Shown: positions 22,701 to 32,711 of the stretch, piece after piece | How positions within the stretch are numbered: position 1 is the stretch's first letter | Layout of the letters: the number at the start of each line of letters is the position of its first letter | Origin: Gigaspora rosea | Taxonomy: Eukaryota; Glomeromycota; Glomeromycetes; Diversisporales; Gigasporaceae | Assembly: GCA_003550325.1 (NCBI GenBank) | Contig: QKWP01000050.1 | Location: 463,163-527,162 of the forward strand | Reading direction: 5' to 3' | DNA length: 64,000 bases | Notes under the pieces: generated by a model | The model's database searches: none | Seen by the model: only the letters and a program-made list of their open reading frames with translations | Told to the model about the DNA's origin: nothing | Translations under genes and position numbers: made by a program

Positions 22701-23575
22701 TGGGGTGTGCGGCGCACTATGTAAAACAAAATTATGTATGGTATCATATAAAAATCTATTATCAAAGATTTTTTTAAGTTTTTGTGCAACCATGATGATC
22801 ACCTATTAATTTATTAATTACAATGCCGCTACAACTAATGCTACGCTAATACAGTTAAAAATAATTAATTAATATTGATGTAAATAAATAATTAATATTG
22901 ATGTAAAAATGACATTTTAATTTAATAAATTATTGAAAATATTTGAGGCGACTTCAGGCCCAAATTGCTGTAAATTTAGTTCTTGAAGTGGTGTTTTTTG
23001 CCGATTCGCTTGCATTTTTTTTGATGTTTTTTAAAACGTGCATTTTTTAAGTGAAATCGCTGTTTATTTGACCAATATATACCCATGTTTCTGGATTTAA
23101 TTAGATGCACAGCTTTAACGGCACATAATTCCAATATGAAATTTTGAGAAAATTAATAGCAAGTTTTAAAGAACTGAACAATAGAACGAAATTTGCATTT
23201 TAATAAAGGAAAAATTTACCAATTCATTTAAAAATTCGCTCAGCAAACCAAATAAAGTATAAAATTAAAATCGTTTTGAGAAAAAAAAAATTTTCCCATA
23301 AATATTTTTTAAAAAAAGATTCTATTACTTTATAGTCGTAATAAGAAAGAGTCGATTTATATTGAAATTTCCGGCAGAAAAGAAAAATTGCAGTCGGTGC
23401 ATCTAAAAAAGTGTGACCTAGCTTTATATATAAGTTTTATATTAAAAATACTTATCGATCATTACGTATATTAGTTTATAGTTTATCAATCGACAATCAC
23501 TTAAAAATCTGTCATAATAGACTTCACTATGATACCATACATAATTTTGATTTACATAGTGCGCCGCACACCCCA
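22701..23575. mobile_element. MULE-like non-autonomous element, 875 bp, 9-bp duplication
   Basis: Inverted ends of about 47 bp begin TGGGGTGTGCGGCGCACTAT and continue through AAAATTATGTATGGTATCAT with a single mismatch between the two ends. ACATTTCAT flanks both sides exactly (22692-22700 and 23576-23584). A 9-bp duplication with long inverted ends is the Mutator-like signature. The interior is A+T-rich, contains no transposase and has only short chance frames. The related repeat at about 23895-23925 (CCCTCCACATTTCATGTGAT) shows the site without the element. Confidence 0.85.
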
Positions 23576-24369
23576 ACATTTCATGTTACATAAGAAATGT
23601 GATCGTACTGGTATAATCGTATGTCAGTTTTACATCATAAAGCGCAACTACATGCGGGTTATATGCAAAAAACTTAATTCCTTCTAAAAACGAATAATGA
23701 AATTCATTACTCCTACCAAAAAAGGATTTTTGAAAATCAGCATATGGTACTAGTATTAAACCATACGTGAATTAAAATTACATAGCTTCTCATGATCTTG
23801 AACTATACCATAAACAGAAAAAAAAGGGATAACCATAATGCTTTCTAAAACAGGAAAAAATATAGGCCACCAAAAAATTGAACGGAACCATCCCTCCACA
23901 TTTCATGTGATCGTACTGGTATAATCTGTTTAGATTCAATGTAAAAGCTTTTTCAATTGACAAGGGTTTCATCAAGAGCTTCATCATCTAAGATAGCGCT
24001 CCCACAAAAAATTGATCACTCTGTAATTCTGTAATTTTGACCAATCAAAATTTAGGATCAAGTGTAACGTGATAATCAAAACAAATGTGTTTTGTTTTCT
24101 AAGTAAAAATACGTGTAAAATTAAGGCTAAGAAAACCGCGTTATAATAAGGGTTAGGGTTAGAAAAATATAGTGGCCATTGTGGATATTAGTAAAATTTC
24201 ACGAGAAACATTTTTAATTAGGACGCAATAGATGGTTTCCTAATAAAAATTTAGAGCTATCTGTTTTTTGTAAAAAATTTTTACGTTACACCAAATTCGA
24301 TCGGTAAAATTACGGGTTGTGAACAATTTTTTTATGTTGGAGAGCTAGGGCGTTAGTTTTATCAATAGT

Positions 24370-24483
24370 CAGGGATTGCGTCAGGAGTTTCGTCAATCGT
24401 CAAGGGTTTCGTCAATCGTCAAGGTTTCGTCAAGCGTAAAGGGTTTCGTCAATCGTCAAGGGTTTCGTCAGACGCAAATTTGA
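24370..24483. repeat. Minisatellite of TTTCGTCAATCGTCAAGGG
   Basis: About six units of 18-19 bp built on GTCAAGGGTTTCGTCAATC, with variants TCAAGCGTAAAGGG and TCAGACGC. The array runs into GACGAAACCTTTCGTCATCG, an inverted version of the same module, so the region can fold. A weaker version (GACAAGGGTTTCATCAAGAG) lies at 23957-23976. It is not a CRISPR array because there are no unique spacers. Confidence 0.75.
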
Positions 24484-25039
24484 CGAAACCTTTCGTCATC
24501 GCGAAAATAATTGCGTCAGGCATCATTAGTCCGGGTAATCAGGGTGTTAGGTTAGAGCTTTGGATTACATCACAGATCTCTAGTACAGAGTCACGGGATT
24601 TGGTTACTAAATCCTACAAACACTTTACAATGTCGAACTCTATATATGAGTTGTTCCAAGTCTCTCTTTTTCTTCATTTTTGTGAAGCGAAAATGCATAG
24701 CTTTTATAACTAACTAATTCGGTAAGATTCGAGCCTTCTCAGCGTCGATCTACCTTTTTATAGCGCATACTATATATGCCAAATCCACCAAGTTCGTTAA
24801 ATCAATATACAGGAAATCTATTGCAAGTTCTTTTCACAATGGATTTATTAAGATGGTAAATATTATTGTTACGTATCACTATTGCTATATGTTATATGTA
24901 CGATGTTTCACATACTGATACATTTGTAATTATATATATTTAATACGTATGAATAAAACTTTATTCGCAAAACTTTCTTTCTGATAATTACAAATACATA
25001 TATTATACATTCCTTTTACCCAAGCTGTTTATAAGGCAT
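24484..25039. other. Mixed-composition stretch of unknown nature
   Basis: Less A+T-rich than its surroundings at 24500-24830 (GTCCGGGTAATCAGGGTG, GATTCGAGCCTTCTCAGCG). It could be part of the mobile element whose transposase relic follows, but no terminal repeats were found. A 77-codon frame at 24480-24713 is not recognised. Confidence 0.3.
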
Positions 25040-25500
25040 AGAATTTGGAACTATTTTACAAAAATTCGACCATTTGCAGATAATAAACAACCACGAGCTA
25101 AATGTGATTATGTGAAAGATTATTTAATGAAACTTATTGCAAGATGCGAAAAATATTTAAAAGCTTGTGAAGAAATAGGTTCAGAATTAAGCAAGATTTT
25201 AGTTCCAGTTCCTCTAGTTTTTCTACAAGTAGTTCTCAACAAATAATGATTAATCAAAAATTAAAAAAATACAACAAATTTTTTAGATAGAATTAGTTCA
25301 TCAAAACAAAATAAAATAGAACATAAATTTGTACAAGCAATATAAATGTAAGATTATCTTTATTGGTTTCAGAATTAAAGCCTATAAACCAATTATTTAA
25401 AGCAGTAAGACCATTATATAGTTTATCAATAATTTTGTTAGACCAGACGAAAGAATTAATAAAATAGAATTTATTAATATGACTAGCGATGGTTGGCAAG
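25040..25500 (+). pseudogene. hAT transposase N-terminal relic (BED finger)
   Basis: The frame from 25040 reads RIWNYFTKIRPFADNKQPRA then KCDY and, after loss of the second cysteine, ARCEKYLKACEEIGSE. This resembles the zf-BED start of hAT transposases (W-x-Y-F ... A-x-C-x-x-C ... H-x-x-x-C). Further on VSELKPINQLFKAVRPLYSL and MTSDGWQ follow, matching the DGW region before the hAT catalytic core. There are stops and the catalytic DDE and dimerisation parts are missing. It may be kin to the source of the hAT-like MITEs in this window (inference). Confidence 0.55.
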
Positions 25501-25548
25501 TATATTTATACAAAAATTTATTTTAATATTATATGTAATTATTGTTAT

Positions 25549-26135
25549 TTAATTGATAATCCAGATAAGATCGGCAGTATTACTATATTGGGACAATAGT
25601 AAATTTTGGGATAAGTACAATATAAATTTTTATTATATGCTTGAATCTGAGAATCGTACAATGAAAAGTATTTTTTTTATTAAGTTAATAGCCAAAGTCA
25701 AATAATTGAAAGTTGTAGAGCTCACTGAGATGCATCTAATGCAATTATATTATTCAAATTGGCCTGGTGGAGGTTAAGTTATCACTAAAAAACGATTGGC
25801 TGACTATATAAATTTTTATAGAAATTTTATATAGTCAGCCAATCGTTTTTTAGTGATAACTTAANTATAAATTTTTATAGAAATTTTATATAGTCAGCCA
25901 ATCGTTTTTTAGTAATAACTTAACCTCCACCAGGCCAATTTGAATAATATAATCACATTAGATGCATCTCAGTGAGCTCTACAACTTTCAATTATTTGAC
26001 TTTGGCTATTAACTTAATAAAAAAAATACTTTTCATTGTACGATTCTCAGATTCCAGTATATAGTAAATTTCATAGGAATTTGCCCCAAATTCTAATATA
26101 GAAATTCTGCAGATCATATCCGAATTAGTAATTAA
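25549..26135. mobile_element. TTAA-flanked palindromic element, copy 1 (587 bp)
   Basis: TTAA lies at 25549-25552 and 26132-26135. The inverted ends read TTGATAATCCAGATAAGATC and TTACTAATTCGGATATGATC. Nearly the whole element is a palindrome centred on CGATTGGCTGACTATATA. It contains AATGAAAAGTATTTTTTTTA, TCACTGAGATGCATCTAATG and AACGATTGGCTGAC in mirrored positions. A related 542-bp copy is at 33249-33790. TTAA targets suggest piggyBac-type mobilisation. A single N at 25865 lies between a duplicated 58-base segment and is an assembly scar. Confidence 0.75.
25807..25923. other. Unmerged contig overlap around a single N
   Basis: The 58 bases before N (25807-25864) and after it (25866-25923) are the same sequence with one difference. 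The real genome probably holds one copy, and the N is a scaffold join placed at a palindrome centre where assembly is difficult. Confidence 0.7.
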
Positions 26136-26242
26136 TTTGATTTAAAAATTTATTTTTAATAAAAATTTACTTATTAATAATTATATAAATATTTGCAATG
26201 ATCTTTTTTTGGGAAAAATTCTATTTTGACCCAAGTCAATTA

Positions 26243-26315
26243 GGGTTAGTGCAGGCCGGAGTTGTTTTAATATAAAACCGGCCGGCATTAACATAATTCC
26301 GGACCGCACTAACCC
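26243..26315. repeat. Short inverted repeat GGGTTAGTGCAGGCCGGA
   Basis: GGGTTAGTGCAGGCCGGAGTT is mirrored by AATTCCGGACCGCACTAACCC with a 30-base centre that itself contains ACCGGCCGGC. It stands out as G+C-rich. It may be a very short MITE or a transcribed hairpin. Confidence 0.6.
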
Positions 26316-26409
26316 ATCATGTGAGCCGAAATTTTTAATAGTTTCCGAAATATTCCGAAACCTCATAAGCAACTCCATGTGCCAATTTGCCCATCGCCAA
26401 TTATTAACG

Positions 26410-26905
26410 CCTATTAAAAGAGTTAACCGCTGAAAATCTACAAATAATTGAAATTAAAGTGAGAATTCTGAAAATTTGTATAATAAGATTATCGGTGCCG
26501 AAAATTCGTAAGGAGAAAATCGAGAAGTTATAAAATCTTATTATTTGATCGGAAAAGTTCTAATTCAACGTTTCAAATATTACTCTTATAAATCTTTCAA
26601 TATACACCAAGCTCAGATGGTGGTTAATAAAGAACTCAAAAAACAACTACCTGGTACTACTAAGAATGCCCGAAATAAAGAATAGCCCAGAAGATTTATT
26701 CTTCTTTGAATTGGCAAAATTTTTTTCTGCTGGCTCTATTTCGAAGTTAAGCATAAAGAAAATCAAATATATAAGAAACGAAGTTTTGAAAACTGCGTCA
26801 TAAAGCACCTGAGACTTGTCCTTCTGGACAACATATCATGTGACATCATTTCTGTATTAGCATTGCCAAATAATAAAATTTTAATATATTTCGTATAAGA
26901 ACTCA
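26410..26905 (+). pseudogene. Partial pseudo-copy of the PAS-protein gene, last exon
   Basis: Sequence from 26410 corresponds to the last exon of the gene at 28137-29482 (starting LIKELTAxNLQI) with deletions, frameshifts and stops. The recognisable pieces are KSYYL-GKVLIQRFKYYS, KELKKQLPGTTKNAR and ISKLSIK. The match continues into the 3' untranslated part (GCATTGCCAAATAATAAAAT, TTTCGTATAAG) to about 26905. The 5' exons are absent. It is a local segmental duplication, not a retrocopy, since downstream non-coding sequence is shared. Confidence 0.85.
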
Positions 26906-27863
26906 ACCAAGTTAGATAATAGATCTGGTTTATAGATAGCAAAATGTATAGTGTGCTTTATAAAAAGAATGTAGACTAGAGATGTGCGATAAACCCAACA
27001 TATATTTCGTATATCATGTGCCTTCATACGGTGAACTTTAGAATTATAACAGATAAGTTTTAGTGATGGTCTTTCTAATTAATTTTGTGGGCTAAAGTTG
27101 AAATCAGTTGAAGTGAAATTTGGGATCTCAAATTTAGATATATGAAAGCAATTAAAATCCATCTATACTTTTTAATTAGTACACTGTCCCTAAATTCAAA
27201 TCTAACTATTACGGGTATGGTACAAAAAATTCGCCCCAAAAATTTTAATTTTAATAATAAAATATTTAAATTTTAGCTTCATCCCCACAATTATTTTTAT
27301 CAAAAGTCTACTTTGGTCAATCACTGCTAAAATTTTCTTCAATAAAAATTGGTTTCTCGCGAAATTTAACACTATCAGATTTACTCACGCGATGATGATA
27401 TGAGTGCCGATAAGGGAAAGCCAGCAATTCTAAAAATAGATTTATTATGAATTTCATAATAAATCCATTTTTAGAATTACCGGATTTCTCTTAGCGGCAC
27501 TTCTCGCACGTATGAGGCGCATCTCTAATGTAAAACCAATTAAATACCATTTCCTTTTATGACCTAACATTCTCGCGTGCTGATCCGGAATAGTCAAAAT
27601 TTGCACTCTCCGATTCATTAAACAAATCGGAATTGTTTCCAAATTTGGACAGCTCCTCAATTCATTGTGCAACCAATATGGTTTATAGGTAAAATTGTAT
27701 TTCCAGCACCTTTAATTAGTGCTCTAAGATTCGTTTTATTTGGAAGCGTATCAACCTATTATTGGTGCTTCAAGAAAGGTTTAGAATCCCCTTTTCTGTT
27801 ATTAATTTCGCTAATTACGGACCGGCAAAAGAAATAAAATAGGGAGAAAAAATAAGTAATAGA
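26906..27863. other. Intergenic region between pseudo-copy and PAS gene
   Basis: No gene is recognised. A 25-bp-arm hairpin lies at 27426-27478 (AATTCTAAAAATAGATTTAT mirrored). A 72-codon minus-strand frame (27454-27672) has no known motif. The rest is A+T-rich with no clear repeat. Confidence 0.4.
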
Positions 27864-27961
27864 CATTTCTGATGATATTTTTATGATGACGTAATGCCGT
27901 GAAAATATCAAAAATTATTCCACGGACATTACGTCATCAGTAAAAATTTTAATCAGAAATG
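27864..27961. repeat. Hairpin element upstream of the PAS gene
   Basis: CATTTCTGATGATATTTTTA and TGATGACGTAATGCCGTG are answered by CACGGACATTACGTCATCA and TTTTAATCAGAAATG. The TGACGTAAT core also occurs inverted, so CREB-type TGACGT sites are present on both strands. Whether that matters for the gene starting at 28137 is unknown. Confidence 0.55.
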
Positions 27962-28136
27962 CTACGGGCATAGGAACCGTGAAATATCAGATATTCCACG
28001 TGCGACGTGAACACCATGTATTACCACGGCTTCGTCGTGCTAAACCATGATATTCACAACAGCCCGTGAAATATTTATTACATATATAAATACATGTACT
28101 TATTGATCGTCCTAATTCTCTGACAGCGGTAATAAT

Positions 28137-29482
28137 ATGGATAAAATGAATAAAATAACTGAGAAAAACTTTGTTGACAGTCTTAGCCCTAAACTTGGCC
28201 CTAAAGAGCAATGGGATTCCTCACTCAAAGATGCTGTTGTAAGTTTATCTTTAGTTCTTTAATTTATGACATAAAACTTAATTTTATAATGCCTAATTTT
28301 TCAGGAGTATTGCCTTGGGGCATCGTATCCTGTAACAATTTATTATGGAGAGGAAGATGAATTTAATATTATGTACAATCAAAGTATGTAAAAATTAATT
28401 TATCTGTTCATTAGTTATTGTATTTTCTAAATATCTAATTATATATAAATAAGAATGCGCAGAAACGGTGCCAGTTATAAGATATAAGAATTCATACGGT
28501 TAGTTATAGTCACATAGCTTTGTATTAACAAAAAGAAAATTCTAAATTTTAATTGATATTTTAATATTAAATAGAACTTGCATTTGGAAAAGAGTTTAGG
28601 AAAGTTTTACCTCACAATAAAAATTTGTTATCATCGTATAAACGGTAAATATTACAAATTATATAGTAAAAAATTTTTTTAAAATTATTATACGTAATAA
28701 TTATTAAATTTTACTTATTAAAATTAAGTATTTTAAATGGAGAAACTGAATATAAACGTGACTTTCCTCACCTAGATCCGATTAATGACAATAAGGAATT
28801 CGAACAACGCTACTACATTTATTTAATGTCTCCGATTCGCAGTAAGGATGGTACAATTAAAGCTATGTTGTGTGTGAGTGAGGATACAACTGATAAAGTG
28901 CTAGGAATAGAAAAAGTTCCCAATTGTTTGACTCGTTAGTAAATTATTTTAGTAAATCGTCATTATTTGTTAACAAAACATTATTAACTCATATTTCTAT
29001 TTCTATAATCTTCCTTAGGACTTATCAAAGAGTTAACCGCTGCAAATCTACAAATCACAATAACTGAAATTAGGGAAGAAGAAAGTGAGAATTCTGAAAA
29101 TTTGCTTTATTTATATAATAATATCACCGATGCCGAAAATCGTAACAAGATCGCAAATCAAGAAGTTATAAAATCTTATTATTTGTTCGGAAAAGCTCTA
29201 ATTCAACGTTTCAAATATTACTCTGATAAATCTTTCAATGAACATCAAGCTCAAATTGCGGTTAATAAAGAGCTCAAAAAACAGCTACCTGGTACTACTA
29301 AGAATGCCCGTAATAAAAGAAAAGAAAGAGCCCAGAAAATTTATTCTCTCTTTAATAATATTGGTATTGAAAAAATAGAATTGGTAAAATCTTTTACTGC
29401 TGACTCTATTTCGAAGTTGAGCATAAAAAATATCGAATATGTAAAAGACGAAGTTATGAAAACTACACCAAAAAGCACATGA
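28137..29482 (+). CDS. PAS-domain protein, six exons, 321 aa
   Basis: Exons 28137-28238, 28305-28383, 28454-28498, 28575-28644, 28729-28934 and 29019-29482 join with consistent phase at every GT-AG intron and give one open frame of 321 codons plus TGA. Residues about 24-160 look like a PAS fold of the sensor-kinase type: KEQWDSSLKDAVEYCL, ASYPVTIYYGEEDEF-IMYN, LAFGKEFRKVLPH, YIYLMSPIRSKDGTIKAML and CVSEDTTDKVLGIEK. The C-terminal part (about 169-321) is a helical, Lys/Glu-rich domain with IKSYYLFGKALIQRF, RKERAQKIYSLFNNIGIEKI and SFTADSISKLSI, resembling a domain common in uncharacterised Glomeromycotina proteins. No kinase, transmitter or DNA-binding domain follows. It is probably a cytoplasmic or nuclear ligand- or redox-sensing adaptor; ligand unknown. 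Start chosen as the first ATG of the frame; a second Met lies three codons on. Confidence 0.8.
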
Positions 29483-30177
29483 GACCTTGTCCTTTTGGAC
29501 AATATTGTGATATTATTTTTGCCTGTATTAGCATTGCTAAATAATAAAATTTTATCATATTTCGTATAAGGGCAAAAAATGAAACAATGACGCATATGTA
29601 TTAAATATCGATTTATCAGTAAACTATTTTATTTAATTAATTTTTTGTCTTATGGCTTCTAATTCAATTAAAGTTCAAATTTTCGATGTAAGGAAAATCG
29701 ATGTACACTCACGATAAATGATAAATGTATTTAGAAAAAAATATCCATTTTCATCGTGCAATATTTAATTTTTTTTTTTTTTTATCGAATGTTCGTGAAT
29801 TTTTTTTACATTTTTAAATACTATATTTTCGGTGTAGCACTATTACATATTAATTTTTTGTCATATTAGATGCTTAAATATTAATGAAGCAAAGAATTTG
29901 CGCCAAGAAATTTTATAAATAAAGTCGAAAATAAAAATAATTAGAATTAGAATTATCAGCGTATTTTGTTTAAAACGTAATTGACATGGTTTTTTTTTCG
30001 TTTGAAAGTATAAGCAAACTAATCAAAATCCTTTTAACATGGACAAATGCATTATTAGAGATTTGTGGTTATTTGCAATCTACCAGCTAAATGTGGATTT
30101 GTTCAGTTATGTAATTTTTGAAATTGTGAAAAGTGTATTAACCTTATATATCTAAGTAGGCGGTAAAAATTATACGA
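29483..30177. other. 3' flank of the PAS gene and intergenic DNA
   Basis: AATAATAAAATTTT at about 29540 is a plausible polyadenylation signal and is conserved in the pseudo-copy at 26868. Beyond it the DNA is A+T-rich with T- and A-runs. No gene is seen. Confidence 0.45.
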
Positions 30178-30332
30178 CAGGGTGAAACCCGCGCAGCTAG
30201 CAAAACCCGCTATGCAGATCACATGAGGGTGAAATCCGCGTTAACCTATAAAACACACTATGCTAACGCGGATTTCATCCAAACCCATGATCAAAGCGGG
30301 TTTTACTAGCTAGCTGCGCGGGTTTCACCCTG
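30178..30332. mobile_element. CAGGGTGAAA-family MITE, copy 2
   Basis: Inverted ends CAGGGTGAAACCCGCGCAGC and GCTGCGCGGGTTTCACCCTG are perfect over 20 bp. The interior GATCACATGAGGGTGAAATC and CGCGTTAACCTATAAAACAC is shared with 11549-11708. It is the better preserved of the two. TACGA precedes the left end. Confidence 0.85.
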
Positions 30333-30692
30333 ACATAAAATTATTATTATATCGTGGACTGATGTAGGTCCGAAGCAGATCACATGACAATATTAAATAA
30401 TCATACCAGGAACGGAGTACAAAGTACGTAGTGTATGGTTTACAGGCATTTGAAATGCTGTACATACTCTATGGGGCTTTGATCTACTGTATCGCATGCA
30501 AAAAAAAAACAGAAACTTATGCAAAACTGGTTTAACCTGTAACTCGCTGAAAATCCACTTTCCGTTCCTGGTTTTGCGTAACAACGTCGCGCTGTTACTA
30601 TATCCCATATAATATTCATGAATATGGCCGGTTACACTTGTACATCTGGGATCTGAAATTCTCAGTGAGGCTGACAATAATTATTTTAAAAA
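30333..30692. other. Stretch with an unrecognised 94-codon minus-strand frame
   Basis: The frame at 30677-30393 (minus) begins MSASLRISDPRCTSVTGHIH. It shows no known motif, no hydrophobic leader and no splice context, and could be chance in a locally less A+T-rich segment. No other feature is seen. Confidence 0.25.
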
Positions 30693-30817
30693 CAGGGTGA
30701 AAGTTGATGCAGATCTTACTTAGTTAGGGTTAGGGTTAGGCTGTTTACTATTTTAGATAGTGATCTACATCAATAACGTAACCACTTTCGCAGGTTTTTT
30801 TCTCAGCTTTCACCCTG
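30693..30817. mobile_element. CAGGGTGAAA-family MITE, copy 3 (divergent interior)
   Basis: Ends CAGGGTGAAAGTTGATGCAG and the inverse CAGCTTTCACCCTG. The interior differs from copies 1-2 and includes TTAGGGTTAGGGTTAGG, an interstitial telomere-type run. TCGTATT follows the right end, the inverse of the sequence before the left end of other copies. Confidence 0.7.
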
Positions 30818-31293
30818 TCGTATTATTTTTATCATTTCTTTGTCTCCTTATACATTTTAACTTTTCGGGGAAGTAACCAATGCCTGTTATCACCCCGTGG
30901 AAATAACAAATAAGAAAAAAAAAAGAAAAAAATTTATGATAAAAATTATGATTAATAACACGTAAATTCCCGTCATGCGATCATAATGAGACGTGGAATA
31001 ACTATAAAGTATTATATATATATATATTTAAATAAAATATTATTAATAATAATATATCTGATATATACTTTATTTATTATTATATCATTTTAGTGTATGT
31101 GTGTATATTCACTATGTGTAATTTCAATCTATAATTAGACGATTACAACATAAACAACTATCTGAATTTAACAGTATATTTTCCAGTTCGACACAAAGAG
31201 TATTCTCTATCTATTATATAATAACAAGTTTAAATGATTTCATAGGAAATTTCTTGAAATGCATAATTGTATTAACATTGATGAAACTATAAG
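30818..31293. other. Intergenic A+T-rich stretch before the kinase
   Basis: Holds a (TA)-rich tract at 31010-31080. The missing first exon(s) of the kinase may lie here, but no convincing start was found: the kinase frame has a stop just before 31294, and an AG acceptor there is plausible. Confidence 0.35.
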
Positions 31294-32711
31294 AAATTAA
31301 TAGAGGTGGACATGGAGTGATTTATAAATATGAATGTAAATGTTGCAAAAACACAAAAGTCCTTAAACGTTTAAAAGACAGTAAACAACATCAAAAATTC
31401 AACAATGAGGTAAATGAAAAGTTTATTTATTGCATTTAGGATCCTAAAAAAGCAGTTTAAAATCATTTGTATTGAGGGGTTTCAGAATTAAAAAAAAAAA
31501 AAATAGAGTATTTCGGAAATAATTGGAAGTTTAAAAATTTTGAAATCGGAAAATGTAATGGGAGTGTTAGAGACTCCCATTTAACGAAATGAATAAACTT
31601 TTCAATGACAAAAATCATCATTTCAAATTTATTATACATCGCTCGTTTGAAAATAAATACTTATCTGTTATCTATTCGTGTCAAAATTAGATTCCCGCAC
31701 ATTAATTCTGAAACCCCTCATTCTGAATAATTATATTTAAATATATCAATGTCATAAATATCAGCAGAGAATAATTTTTTTATGACAGGGTGAAACCTGA
31801 GTCAAAGAAACTCAATTTCACCCTCGTATTTCTTATCACTAATGCGTGACCTTTATTTTAAATTTCACAAAGGTCGAAATTTTACGAAAAATTCAGGGAC
31901 ATTCTAATATAATTGCTTTCTATGGAATTGCAAAAGGTATATTACTGAGTAGTTATTAAACTTTTTAGAACACTTTAAATTACTTAATACCTGGTTAAAA
32001 TATTTCTAATTTTACTGTTTATTATCACAAAAATAGATCTTTCTAAAGAATATTATTTGATGATTTTACAATATGCCGATAAAGATTTACGGGATTATTT
32101 AAGAGAAAATTTCAAAAGTTTACAATTGATTGATAAATTTCGTATGGCTGAAGAAACTGCGCGAGGTCTTTGGTTCTTACATTCTAGAGATATAGTTCAT
32201 CTGGATTTAGTAAGCATATATATATTTTTTATTTACATATTACTTTAATTATTTAAATTAACATCTGTAATTTTTGGTAGAATTCCAGAAATATTCTTGT
32301 CTATAATAAGCAAATTAAGATCACTGATTTTGGTACGTCGAGGCAGATTAAAGAAGGTTCAACGCTGTCATGTTCAGAAATTGAAGGCATGATAGCATAT
32401 ATAGATCCCAGATGCTTAAAAGATTCGATTTTTGACAAGAAATCAGACATTTTTAGTCTTGGAATTATTCTTTGGGAGGTTTCAAGCGGTCAACTACCAT
32501 TCAAACAAATTCTTCGTCTGAAATCTTTTTGAAAATGCAATTATCAGATGAATTTAGAGAAACTCCAGCAGAAAAAACACCATTTCAATACGTTGAACTT
32601 TACAAGAAATGTTGGAATAATGATCCTCATATTCGTCCGGAAATGCCTTTAATCATTAAAACCTTAAATAGATTACAAAGCTCAACTACATATACATTCA
32701 TCGATATCTAA
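31294..32711 (+). CDS. TKL-like protein kinase, 5'-partial, one frameshift
   Basis: Exons 31294-31409, 31873-31936, 32037-32209 and 32281-32711 join in phase. They read the glycine loop INRGGHGVIYKYE, then VLKRLKDSKQH, VEILRKIQGHSNIIAFYGIA, YYLMILQYADKDLRDYLREN, the catalytic loop DIVHLDLNSRN (Asp and Asn present), ITDFG, the GMIAYIDPRC activation-segment end, and KSDIFSLGIILWEV. After a one-base shift at the AAA run 32503-32505 the frame resumes with SSSEIFLKMQLSDEF and YKKCWNNDPHIRPEM, a normal kinase C-lobe end, and stops at 32709-32711. All key residues are present, so it may be functional if the shift is a sequencing error. The N-terminal exon is not found. Glomeromycotina carry hundreds of such kinases; the substrate is unknown. 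Confidence 0.75.
31473..31720. mobile_element. MITE with TGAGGGGTTTCAGAATTAA ends, in kinase intron 1
   Basis: TGAGGGGTTTCAGAATTAA at 31473 is perfectly inverted at TTAATTCTGAAACCCCTCA ending 31720. A partial relative lies at 32893-33030 (AGGGGGTTTCAAAATTAAAA, GCGGGAATCCAATTT). It is located within the 463-bp first intron of the kinase. No coding content. Confidence 0.75.
31786..31825. mobile_element. CAGGGTGAAA-family remnant, copy 4 (40 bp)
   Basis: Only the two ends remain: CAGGGTGAAACCTGAGT and ACTCAATTTCACCCT separated by a few bases. It lies in the first kinase intron just upstream of the exon 31873-31936. Confidence 0.6.

Larger units (their letters stand above)
21477..23935. repeat. 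Dispersed repeat family R1, copies 2 and 3, interrupted
   Basis: Segments 21477-21689, 22174-22700 and 23576-23935 match 6945-7560 (CAATCTAATTTCAAAAGATA, ACAAAGTGTGGATAAT, CACAGTCTGATTACGGTTTT, CTAAAAACGAATAATG, CCAAAAAAGGATTTTTGAAA). Two younger elements, 21690-22173 and 22701-23575, interrupt it. The stretch at 23870-23930 is a second, uninterrupted copy of the sequence around the 22701-23575 insertion site. Confidence 0.65.

Noticed and set aside
24370-24483. CRISPR-like spaced repeats
   Set aside because: Units follow one another without unique spacers, and the organism is a eukaryote. It is a minisatellite.
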